From Hedera helix (Eukaryota; Streptophyta; Magnoliopsida; Apiales; Araliaceae): a DNA stretch of 64,000 bases. The DNA is taken from contig OX359274.1 of assembly GCA_947179155.2 (NCBI GenBank), positions 43,473,564-43,537,563 of the forward strand. Reading direction: 5' to 3'. The position numbers and the translations under genes were made by a program. Positions 35,501 through 44,186 of this stretch are shown in pieces. Below the pieces are notes generated by a model that was not told the DNA's origin, did no database searches, and worked only from the letters and a program-made list of their open reading frames with translations. Within the stretch, counting starts at the first letter, position 1. Each line of letters starts with the position of its first letter.

Positions 35501-36448
35501 TATAGAGCAAGTGGCAATTTCCTTCCTGTGGTTTAACTTGATGACAAAGAAAATCCTACGGTTCATAAATAAGCATATAACCCCCACAAATTGTAGACAA
35601 AACGAGCAACAGTTAACTTCTGTTAAGTTTTAGGCTGAAAATGCAAATGGCTTAAATACCAATACTACTGTAATTTTTGTCACAATTAATTCTAAGTTAA
35701 AAAGCTAGCATGAACAAGCAGTGGCTAATAAGATATAACTCACCCAAGAATCTGGATTCCATGGCACGAACCAGAAGCAAAACACCAGATTGGCCTGCTA
35801 AGAATCCAGGATCCTTAGTGTTGTCAACTTTATAATGGGTATCTAACAGATGTCTAAGTGTGTTTTTGCAGGCACATATAGCAGCCCTGTGGATTGGTAA
35901 CCTACCACCATAGTGCCTAATATGAATTAAATCTGGGTTCTTTTCCGACATAATAATTGCAGCCTCAGTGTTGCCAACAAGTGCAGCAATGTGTAGGGCA
36001 GTGTTACCATAAACGTCACCCAGAGCCAGTGCCTCAATTGGCATTAAATTCACCAAATTTTGAACAAAATGAATTGCTTCACCTGTCCCAACTGCTATGT
36101 GGAGGGCTGCCCTTCATAGTTTACCAATCTTGGCTGTGACTGCATCATTGTCTTGGTCAAAGAATCTTTTGGCACTCTCCCAGTCGCCTTTTAGTGCAGT
36201 TTTGTATATTGTTAGGTACCGGCTTTCATCTTTCTCTGCTACTTCACTTGGTTTATCTAGACAATGTAATAAACCTTCTTTGGTTTAATTAAAAAAAAAT
36301 GAAGCAAGGAAAAAATATGGGAAAAAATATGAGAAAAATCTGCAGGCATTTCGATTGAATGAAAGCATATATGACTTTTTGTAAGCTTACCTTCTTTGAC
36401 ATCATTCTCAACTTCAGTCATCTCTTCATTGGACTGAGAAGTGGACAT
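32562..36448 (-). pseudogene. Ankyrin-repeat PGG-domain membrane protein (ACD6/ITN1-like) pseudogene
   Basis: Members of this plant family have N-terminal ankyrin repeats and a C-terminal four-helix PGG membrane domain; some act in stress and defence signalling. Exon-like blocks, minus strand: MSTSQSNEEMTEVEND (36448-36391), ankyrin blocks with LTIYKTALKGDW, ALHIAVGTGEA and GNTALHIAALVGNT (36259-35750), ALELVARYPNLAALKL (35336-35154), a short block near 34436-34490, LLAAKLGIHEVVEMIV to QSEIQWFK with donor at 33871 (34304-33872), and the PGG block with AITVPGGKYGLP and ISLFTSTTSLLMFLS (33090-32562). Breaks: an in-frame TGA at 36116-36114 just before ALHIAV, and frameshifts near 34228, near 33040 and near 32860 in the PGG domain. 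The damage is too frequent for a working gene. Confidence 0.85.
33091..33840. other. Intron of the ankyrin pseudogene with repeat-like sequence
   Basis: Lies between the PGG block and the last ankyrin exon. Includes GATTTACGTGAAAACCC (about 33238), a motif often seen in plant Copia LTRs, so a repeat insertion is likely, but I see no clear ends. Confidence 0.3.
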
Positions 36449-36880
36449 TTCTTTAAGGATGCTCTGAAAAGGAGGATGTATTTTTCAAGATTTCTGCTTC
36501 AAGCTCCGTTGATTGAAGGATAAATTTCCGGTGAAACAGGGGAGACTTAACTTGTTAGATAAAGAAAAATTGATATTCATATCTTCCCTTCTATTACAAG
36601 ATATATCTCTTGGTCGAAGAAACTTTTGGCTGCAACTTTGTCTAGTGGCAGGTCTCAGCTTTGTAGAGTGAAATAGTATGCATCTCAATTGAATGAAACA
36701 TAATACGACTTTTTGTAAGCCTACTTTCCTTGACATCATTCTCAGCTTTGGAAAAGAATATTTATTTTCAATGTTGCTGCTTCAAGCTTATTGATTGAAG
36801 GATAATTTCCTGGTGTAACAGGGGAGACTTAATTTGTTAGTTAAAAGGCATTTAATATTCATAATTTCCCTTCTATTGCA
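36340..36880. repeat. Partial tandem duplication over the first exon of the ankyrin pseudogene
   Basis: TTTCGATTGAATGAAAGCAT, ACTTTTTGTAAGC, TTGACATCATTCTCA, CTTCAAGCTCCGTTGATTGA and GGGGAGACTTAACTTGTTAG at 36340-36600 recur in order at about 36670-36860. The second copy has lost most of the coding part of exon 1. Confidence 0.75.
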
Positions 36881-37540
36881 ATATATATGTATTAGTTGGA
36901 CAGAGGATTTGGAATTGTCTTTGCATCTTTGAAAATCTTTGTTATGTATGATACAATAATAGTATGCTCCCTCTGTTTTGTTTAGTTGATTAAATTACGT
37001 ATAAAATCTCAATATAAGTATTAAAAACTATTTTAAAATTTATTGAAAAGATAAAAGAAAAAATAAATTAGTATTTAATGTTTCGGAATAATATGGTAAT
37101 TAATTAGAAGAAAAAAAAGGGAATAATATGGTAACTAAGTCATTAATTCTTTCTTAAAATCTACAAACTATATATAAAAAGGGAAAGGAACAACGTAGGA
37201 AGAATGGTAGCCAGATAAAATTTCATTTGTCATGCTCAAGTTGGGATATTTTAAAATAAAAACAACTGACTGTTAGGATTTAGAGCTGATTTTATAAATC
37301 TTGACTTTTGGATAATGCGTTTTTAAAGCCCTATCTTTGTTAACAGGCCAGACGGAATTGTTTTAGGACATAATGAAATGATAGCTGGAATCGGAATCAA
37401 ATAATAATAGAATCATAATCGAACACTTTATTTATGCATTTGAAACGTTAATTAAAAGTTATATCAAAATAAAATTAAGAAAAATATAATAACCAAAATA
37501 TTCCTAACCTTTTATATATATATATGTATATATATATAGG
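36881..37540. other. AT-rich spacer, possible MITE fragment
   Basis: CTCCCTCTGTTTTGTTTAGT at about 36967 is a Stowaway-like end, but no inverse partner with a TA flank was found. Otherwise AT-rich; no gene recognised. Confidence 0.3.
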
Positions 37541-37544
37541 GAAT

Positions 37545-38410
37545 GATTCATCACAAATGACTACCATGGGCATTATTTCTGATCTAATGGTCCAATTTGA
37601 CAACAACTTTTTCCAAGGCGCTACGATAAGTATCCATACCTTCCTAATAGCTAAACGACAACGTTTTATCTCTAACCTAGCCGCCACTAGGAATAGCAGT
37701 CAAGAGATAGAACTAAATGACGTCTCTTTCTCCTCGCCGCTACCGGGAGTAGCGGCTAGTACTGTAACCAAACGACGTCGTTTTGGAGGAAACCAAAGTT
37801 TCAGTAATACTATCAATTGTTTGTATGCGGGTTCATTAATTTTTTTTGTAATGGAGTTTTTGGGTTTTTCTTGTCTATTTCAATGGAGTTTAGGTTACAT
37901 TAATTTTTATTCAATGGAACCTAAACTCCATTATTCAATAAAAATTAATGTAACCTAAACAACACTATTCAATGGAGTTTTGGGGTTTCTCTTGTTTATT
38001 CTATTGGCAACACTCCATTGCAAAAAAAAATTAATGATCCAGCATACAAGCGATTGAAAGTAATACTGAAACTTTGGTTTCCTCCAATTTTAGGGTATAG
38101 AGTAAAAGAAAAAAATGACGTCATTATGGTCCTAAGCCTAGTAGCAACGGAGAGAAAAGACTCCCAAAACGACGGCGTTGTTTGGTTTCAGTACTAGCCG
38201 GTTAGGAGAAAAGACAAAATGACAGCGTTCTAGTCAAAGCCAGCAGTAAGAGTAGCAGATTGAGACGATGTTTTTTAGTTCTGTCTCAACGACTAGGACA
38301 TAGGCAAAACGACTTCTTTTAATTATTCTCCTGGCCGCTACTAGAAGTAGTGGCTTGGAAAAAGTTGATCTCAAATTGGACACTCAGATCATCATATAAG
38401 ATCGCCCGTA
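37545..38410. mobile_element. Large fold-back element with repeated ACGTCGTTTT words
   Basis: The two halves are inverse to each other. GTCCAATTTGA, CAACTTTTTCCAAG, GGCTAGTACTG and GGAGGAAACCAAAGTTTCAG at the left (37590-37805) have inverse partners at the right (38085-38385). The centre holds a second perfect-looking hairpin (GTTTAGGTTACATTAATTTT near 37888 and its inverse near 37935-37960). At least eight copies of AAACGAC(G/A)(T/A)CGTTTT-like words are spread through both arms. A 144-codon open frame crosses the left arm but has no recognisable domain. Ends and target duplication are not resolved. Confidence 0.65.
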
Positions 38411-38518
38411 TAATCCAAGATAGGCATAATACATATTAATATTATAATACTATATTAATATATAATATAATATAATTATATATAATAAAAAATATATAAT
38501 ACATATTAAAAATATAAC

Positions 38519-38520
<2 letters not shown>

Positions 38521-38608
<88 letters not shown>
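38521..38608. repeat. Compound (TA)n(GT)n microsatellite
   Basis: About 25 TA units followed by 19 GT units. The surrounding 38430-38830 is extremely AT-rich with TATATTA words. Confidence 0.95.
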
Positions 38609-38609
<1 letters not shown>

Positions 38610-38869
38610 ATATATTATTGTATTATAAATTATAATATAATATAAAATAAATGTTTACTAATATATAATATTATATATTATATTATATAATCTATCTTTT
38701 TATATAATTATAGTATAATATAAAATAAATATAATACATATTAAAAATATAATATTATATATATATTATATATTAAATATATATTATTATATGTTTATAA
38801 TATATATTATTACATATTAAATATATTTATTTATACTGCTTGGGTGAGAACATTTTTATTTAATATTTT

Positions 38870-39010
38870 TTTCTCATTCTTTTACTCATTAGAATCGCGA
38901 TTCCTTACTCCTTAGGGGAGGGGGGAATGGGGGGGTAAGGAATTGCAATTCCAATAAATAAAAGAATTGCAATTCTGTGAAAATGGTTATTCTGACCAAA
39001 TTTAGTATAC
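38870..39010. other. Short segment before the Gypsy LTR with AATTGCAATT inverted words
   Basis: AGAATCGCGATTCCTTAC and GTAAGGAATTGCAATTCC are inverse neighbours around a G-rich run, a MITE-like structure. The last five bases TATAC (39006-39010) would be the target duplication of the Gypsy element; its partner is beyond the window. Confidence 0.35.
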
Positions 39011-41173
39011 TGTAGACACCCAAATTTTGCACTTGTATACTAACCCTGACAGGAGGGCAAAATCGTCAATTGACCCGACATACGAAAAGGAGAGGTGGGC
39101 GCCAAAACGCAGTTCTCACCACGGCTTACGATCAAGGTTGTCAAACGCAAAACGAGAATTGAGTCATCTGAGGCGAGACCTACGGGCAATCCAGACAAAG
39201 CCCGATGCGATCGCCAAAGAAGGCCAAGGACCACGGCAATTACAGTATTACGGTGGGGTCTCGATGCCGGGAAACCATTCCTAGAATTGATTCATGTATC
39301 AAGGAACAGCATTCCAAAATAATACAGCAGAAATTGGCGAGTTAGTACCGCGTGGCACGAAATTCGAGAAAAATGAGCCGGACAGCCGCGGATGCAATCG
39401 CGGTCGCCGACAAAAAGACTTTTGCGCGGCTCGAGGGCGGCACACGGCAGCCGAGGAGACGGCCACAGCAGGCAGCCGCAGATGCATCTGCGGCTGCCTG
39501 CTGAACCAGTATAGATCGTCATTTTTCCACCCGAGAGCAGAAGAAGAAAAAAAAAGAAAAGAAAAGAAAAGAAGAGAGAGAGAGATCGCGCGGGAGAGAG
39601 AGAGAGGTCGAATTTTTGTTGTTAGATTCAAGTAACATATCCCATTTGTTGTGTTCATTGGTTAGTGATCTTGTGGTGTAATCTATTTTGTGATGTAAGA
39701 AGCTTGAATCGGCATTTTGCAAGGTGAAAAGGATTTTTTTGTTTGAGTTTATATGGCTTGTATTGTTAGTGTAGCATTGTGATTGGTTATTTGATATAGT
39801 TGTTGTTGTAATGGTGATGATCCGTGGATTAGGTGTCGTTAGCGAGGGTTCCATCGGAACATAATTCCTCCTAACGCCCCGATGATATCCGTATGGTGAT
39901 TTTTCATTCGTTATGGTTATAAGTAATGCGTAGTGTTGATTTGGTGATATTTGGGTTATGTAATGTGATAGCAATGTTAAATCTCGTTAGATCTGGTTTA
40001 GTGTTGGTTGTGCAACGATTTGGGTGAATGTGAGCCTAGGGAGGAGATCCTCGTGGTCAAATCCCGATGATGGACATTTTTGGTATATGTAATCATCATA
40101 TGGGATTTGTGGTTGTGTAAATGTAATATTGAGCCTTAAAGCGATACCGAATCGGGATCGGGTTAAGGCCCCGTAATAATAATAAAATATGTGATTGTGG
40201 GTGTTTGGGGTTGTCTGGATGGCTCACATGCCCGTAGATAGCCCCGACACGTGTTGGGATGTTTGTTTTAATTTACGACACAACAATGGTTTTCAAAATA
40301 AGGCAAAAAATGAAGATTTTGTAAAAGTGATCAAACTAGGATGCTAGATTCACGAGGTTTAAAATCAAGGGTTTGTGGCAAACTTTAATCCATGATTGAT
40401 GAAAAGGCTTTAGTTGGTTTTAAAATGTCAAAAAAATGATTTCGTAAAATAAATGAATGTTTTCGTTAAACTTTGTACATAGGGTGAAAGAGTTCTAGAA
40501 GTTGCCTTCATGTTATTTAATCTGTTATTAGAAGGACAATATATAGTCTCGATTCCTATTTGACAAAAGTTTAAAAAACTATTGTTTTCTAAAATGACAT
40601 CTAATAACAACCTCATCGTTTTCGAAATTAAAATTAATCTTTCTTATAACAAGCGAAGCCTCGTCATTTGGGTCAAAAGACGTCTAAAACGCTTTCCCGA
40701 CAAAACACATTTTGACATATAAAATCAAAGCAACTTTATGCAAAAGGACACCACAAACCTCCATTTAGGCACACATACACACACGCGCGCGCACACACAT
40801 TTTAAGATTTAAAAGGATAGGAAAACATCGAGATTGCGGTAACCGTATTTCACGGAAGTCGGGGGGTGCCTAACACCTTCCCCTCGCTTAAGCAAGCCCC
40901 CGAACTCTATGAATCTCGGTTTGCGGACCAATTGAATCGGAGTCACATATTAGTCATCACGATTACGAAAACAAAATTCGGATGAGTTGATACATCCATT
41001 TCAACAATACCAACTGGCGACTCTGGTCAATTGGCTCATAAAAATTCAACATTTCAAAACCCCGTCGACACTAAGCCGGCCCTTTTCGAAAGTCACATCT
41101 TAATCTAAAGGCTAAAATTGGAAAGGACCTTTAAATTATAAAAAACGAAGCGACCGAAATCCCGACGTCGACA
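39011..41173 (+). mobile_element. 5' LTR of the Tat/Ogre-type Gypsy element
   Basis: Starts TGTAGACACCCAAATTTTGC, identical in its first 90 or so bases to the start of the 3' LTR at 63774, and ends GTCGACA two bases before the primer-binding site at 41176, giving 2163 bp. It contains a 38-nt perfect palindrome (39466-39503) and an AG-rich run (39540-39610). Over the 227 bases where both LTRs can be compared I count six substitutions. Open frames in it, on both strands, show no protein similarity. Confidence 0.85.
39466..39503. repeat. 38-nt perfect palindrome in the LTR
   Basis: Arms of 17 bases (CAGCAGGCAGCCGCAGA and its exact inverse) around TGCA. The core CCGCAGATGCATCTGCGG recurs as a 26-nt palindrome at 63060-63085 in the 3' part of the same element. 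Confidence 0.95.
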
Positions 41174-41175
41174 GA

Positions 41176-41193
41176 TGGCGACTCTGCTGGGGA
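41176..41193 (+). promoter_or_regulatory. Primer-binding site
   Basis: TGGCGACTCTGCTGGGGA directly after the LTR end (two-base spacer). It starts with TGG as expected for pairing with the CCA end of a tRNA. From memory of Ogre-like elements the tRNA is probably tRNA-Arg; this is not verified here. Confidence 0.7.
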
Positions 41194-41962
41194 AAGTAGA
41201 GGGCTTAAGCCGCATTTAAAATCTCGATGTTTTTCTATCCTTTAAAAATCTAAAAATATGTGGTTGCGTTGCTTGCGTTAATTTATTTTTTGCGTGTATG
41301 TGAATGGTGTGATTGCGATTTCTTTTCAAAAGCTTTACTTTATTAGCATCATATGCATACGGTGAGGAACGATGAATGAATGATGAATGTATGTTGAGCA
41401 GTTCCTCCTCCTGAGGCAAACCCGTCGGATGTGGATTACTGGACTCAAAGGGGTGCTCCCCGGCGAGGCTCAGGAAAAGTATCCACTCAGATCCAATCCA
41501 ATTGAAAGATCGGATTTATTCCCTTCGAGTATGTTGCGAAGATCTGGGAACCTTCATGCCGAAAAGCCCGCAAGAGTAACTTAGGGTAGGTCAGCCTCAG
41601 ATAAACCCGTCACGTGGAAAGTTTCTTCATACCCTTTTACACTTTACGCACGTAATATCATACTGTAGTCAATCATTTTGTACCAACCACTTTTGTCCAA
41701 ATAAAAAGTACTAACCTCTGTTTTACAGGAACAGCTTGGAGAGCATCATAAATTGCACAGTGTCATTACCTTGGTTAAAATAAAAAGACACTGACCCTGT
41801 TTTGCAGAAAAAGATTACAAAACCCCAAAAATACAAAAATAATTGCTTTAGCATGCATCTGCCAATACCATTTCCCGGAACTAAACCTTGGCATACTTTA
41901 TTTGCAGGATTGCTCCCCAAACCCGTCTCCGATCTAAGAAAGCCAGAGAATCAGCAGTCGAG
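41194..41962 (+). other. Leader between primer-binding site and gag
   Basis: No conserved protein seen; the extra ORF1 that some Ogre elements carry before gag is not recognisable. Several acceptor-like TTTTGCAG/TTTACAG motifs occur (about 41727, 41804, 41905), with similar stretches repeated at about 41700 and 41790 (ACTAACCTCTGTTTTACAG against ACTGACCCTGTTTTGCAG). Confidence 0.5.
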
Positions 41963-43321
41963 ATGGCTGAGAACCCTAATCCTGACCTGGCTCCCGTATC
42001 TCGGGAAGAGTTCAACGCTGTAAAAAATCAAATGACGGAGCTGACTATGTTGCTCAAAGAGCATTTCAAACTAAAATCAGGGCCGCAGCTCGAGGATCCG
42101 CCGGGGCCATCATCTCAAGAGAACGTACTGACCCCAGAAACTCCAAAAGTTGAGTTACCAAAGCAAGTCATTACCATCCCAGAGGACAAGGTTGCCAGCG
42201 GTGTTAGTAAGAAGATAAAACAGATGGAAGAGGCCATCAAAACTATGAAGGGGATTGGGTCGTATGGCAGTGTAAACTACTCCGATTTGTGCATATTTCC
42301 GGGAACCAGATATCCCGAAAAGTTCAAACTCCCCGAATTTGAAAAATATAACGGGTCAGGGGATCCTTATACGCATCTGAAAGTATACATCGGAGAGCTA
42401 GGGGGATATGCTGAAGACGAATCATTGAGAATGCAACTGTTCCAGAAAAGCCTGACAGGGGAGGCTAGAACGTGGTATGGGAGATTGGACAATGCTAAGA
42501 TTCACAATTGGGAGGAGCTGGCCCATACCTTCCTAACCCAATACAGCTTTCAGTCCCAAATGGCCCCGGACCGATACCAGATAACGAAAATCAGGAAGAA
42601 GACCAATGAATATTTCAGAGACTATGCTCAGCGGTGGAGGAGGATGGCAGCCCAAGTGAACCCACCCATGAGTGAGGCAGAAATGGTTATGACTTTCATT
42701 GATATCCAGGAAGCTCCTTATTATGAAAGAGTGATGGCTGGGATAGGGAAGCCTTTTGCGGAAATGATCAAGCATGGGGAGCTGGCTGAGATGGGTTTGA
42801 AGTCAGGAAAGATCCGAGATTTCATAGCTCTTGAAGCTGTTGCTGAGCAAATACAGAGTGGGAATTATGGCAGTTCATCCCGGAAACCCCAGAAGAAAAA
42901 GGAGGAGGATGTGTCCCTGGTACTGCAAGGACTATCTGGGAAAACAATGACCAGCCCCCCGGTCCGCATGCAAAGAAATGAGGCCCCACGTCCATCAAAT
43001 TTCAACAATCAGAGATATGACGGGCGCCGAAAATTCGAAAAGCCGCCAGAGAGGGAGTTCACCCCATTGGGGGATTCATTGGAACATATACTGGCCATGT
43101 TGGTAGGCCAGAAAAAGATTACAGAGCTAGCGCCTCCGTCAGACCCGAAGAGCAGGAGATATGACCCTAGCAAAAGATGCGCTTACCACTCGGCTTCCCC
43201 GGGGCACGACACCCAAGAATGCTGGTCACTAAAACATAAAATCCAGAACATGATCGACAGCGGAGAGATAGTAGTAGAGCAACCAGAACCCCCAAACGTA
43301 AAGGCCAACCCTCTTCCCTAG
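41963..43321 (+). CDS. Gag polyprotein of the Tat/Ogre-type element
   Basis: Capsid-nucleocapsid protein that forms the particle and binds element RNA. The start chosen is the ATG at 41963 (MAENPNPDLAPVSREEF); the frame is open 25 codons further up but that part is not gag-like. It codes for 452 residues. The Retrotrans_gag domain includes YTHLKVYIGELGGY, LTGEARTWYGRL, WEELAHTFLTQY and DYAQRWRRMAAQVNPPMSE. Near the C-terminus a zinc-knuckle-like CAYHSASPGHDTQECWSLKH is the usual Tat-lineage form. The frame ends at TAG 43319-43321 and continues open in the same frame into the protease region, so in relatives this is probably one gag-pro frame. Gag itself looks intact. Confidence 0.9.
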   Translation: MAENPNPDLAPVSREEFNAVKNQMTELTMLLKEHFKLKSGPQLEDPPGPSSQENVLTPETPKVELPKQVITIPEDKVASGVSKKIKQMEEAIKTMKGIGSYGSVNYSDLCIFPGTRYPEKFKLPEFEKYNGSGDPYTHLKVYIGELGGYAEDESLRMQLFQKSLTGEARTWYGRLDNAKIHNWEELAHTFLTQYSFQSQMAPDRYQITKIRKKTNEYFRDYAQRWRRMAAQVNPPMSEAEMVMTFIDIQEAPYYERVMAGIGKPFAEMIKHGELAEMGLKSGKIRDFIALEAVAEQIQSGNYGSSSRKPQKKKEEDVSLVLQGLSGKTMTSPPVRMQRNEAPRPSNFNNQRYDGRRKFEKPPEREFTPLGDSLEHILAMLVGQKKITELAPPSDPKSRRYDPSKRCAYHSASPGHDTQECWSLKHKIQNMIDSGEIVVEQPEPPNVKANPLP

Positions 43322-44186
43322 CACCATGGGGGAGGCGTGAACGTGGTGGAAGTCGGCGGGGCGGAAGGTCCTTTGAAATTGAAGTACATCAGAAAGGTAG
43401 AAGAAGAGATTGCTATGACCCATGCCCAGGAGGATGTGCAAAAGGAGCCTATCAAGTTGGTTGGCGTGATTCGAGATACCAAAACAGAGCCTATCCGGTT
43501 ATCAGCCCCAAGACCCCTTGTCATAGCCGCCAGGTCACAATTGCCGATTACCAATCTGAAGGCTGTCCCGTGGAATTATGGGGGGAAGACCGAGGAGGAG
43601 GCCAGCTGTACATCAGTTAGCTCAAAGGGAAATCCATTGTATCTACCCAGGAGGGTTTTTGAGAAAACGAGAAGGGAAAACGGGAAAATATCGGACAAAA
43701 AAGCATTGGAGTTTTGGGAGAAAATGAATCACGGCAAGGCAGATGTGGTCAAGGCACTGGAGGTTCAACCACCCCTGACATCTATCTTGGACTTGGTATT
43801 GGCGTCCACTGATCATCATCAGGTATTGTGCAAAGTCTTGGAAGAGGCTTATGTCCCCAAGTCAATTAATACAGAGGGATTCGGCCACTTGGTGGGTCAC
43901 CTGTTGGACAGCAATGTGATCTCATTTACCGACGATGATATCCCTGAGGAAGGGAGAGGGCATCGGAGGCCATTACACATTGCGGTCGTCTCCTCCGGAT
44001 ATGTGATGAACGGAGTTCTGATCGATGGTGGGTCAGCCCTAAATATTTGCCCATATAATACTCTTGAGAAGATGAAAATCAACCCTAAGCGCCTACGGGC
44101 CAGCCAAGTGGTGGTGAGGGCGTTTGACGGATCTAGGAAGGACACAGTGGGAGAAATAGAGCTGCCAGTAGAGATCGGGCCTTATG
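43322..44186 (+). pseudogene. Protease region of the Gypsy element, upstream part
   Basis: Same frame as gag after the TAG. Includes HHGGGVN after the stop, a linker with KALEFWEKMNHGKADVVKAL, and the aspartic protease start with HIAVVSSGYVMNGVLIDGGSA, where DGG stands for the usual DTG/DSG active site, as in Tat-lineage proteases. The reading frame is cut at 44186 by a family A solo LTR. The five bases TTATG before it recur at 47569-47573, after which the frame resumes. Confidence 0.85.

Noticed and set aside
37524..37958. 144-codon frame in the fold-back element
   Set aside because: No recognisable domain, it crosses the inverted-repeat arm and hairpin, and the opposite arm does not keep the frame.
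39027..39974. Several 75-151-codon frames in the 5' LTR on both strands
   Set aside because: They overlap each other in different frames, include the palindrome and AG-rich run, and show no domain; part of one recurs in the 3' LTR only as a copy.
41009..41036. A second TGGCGACTCTGG motif like a primer-binding site
   Set aside because: It lies inside the LTR, lacks a preceding CA end, and diverges after 12 bases from the better site at 41176.
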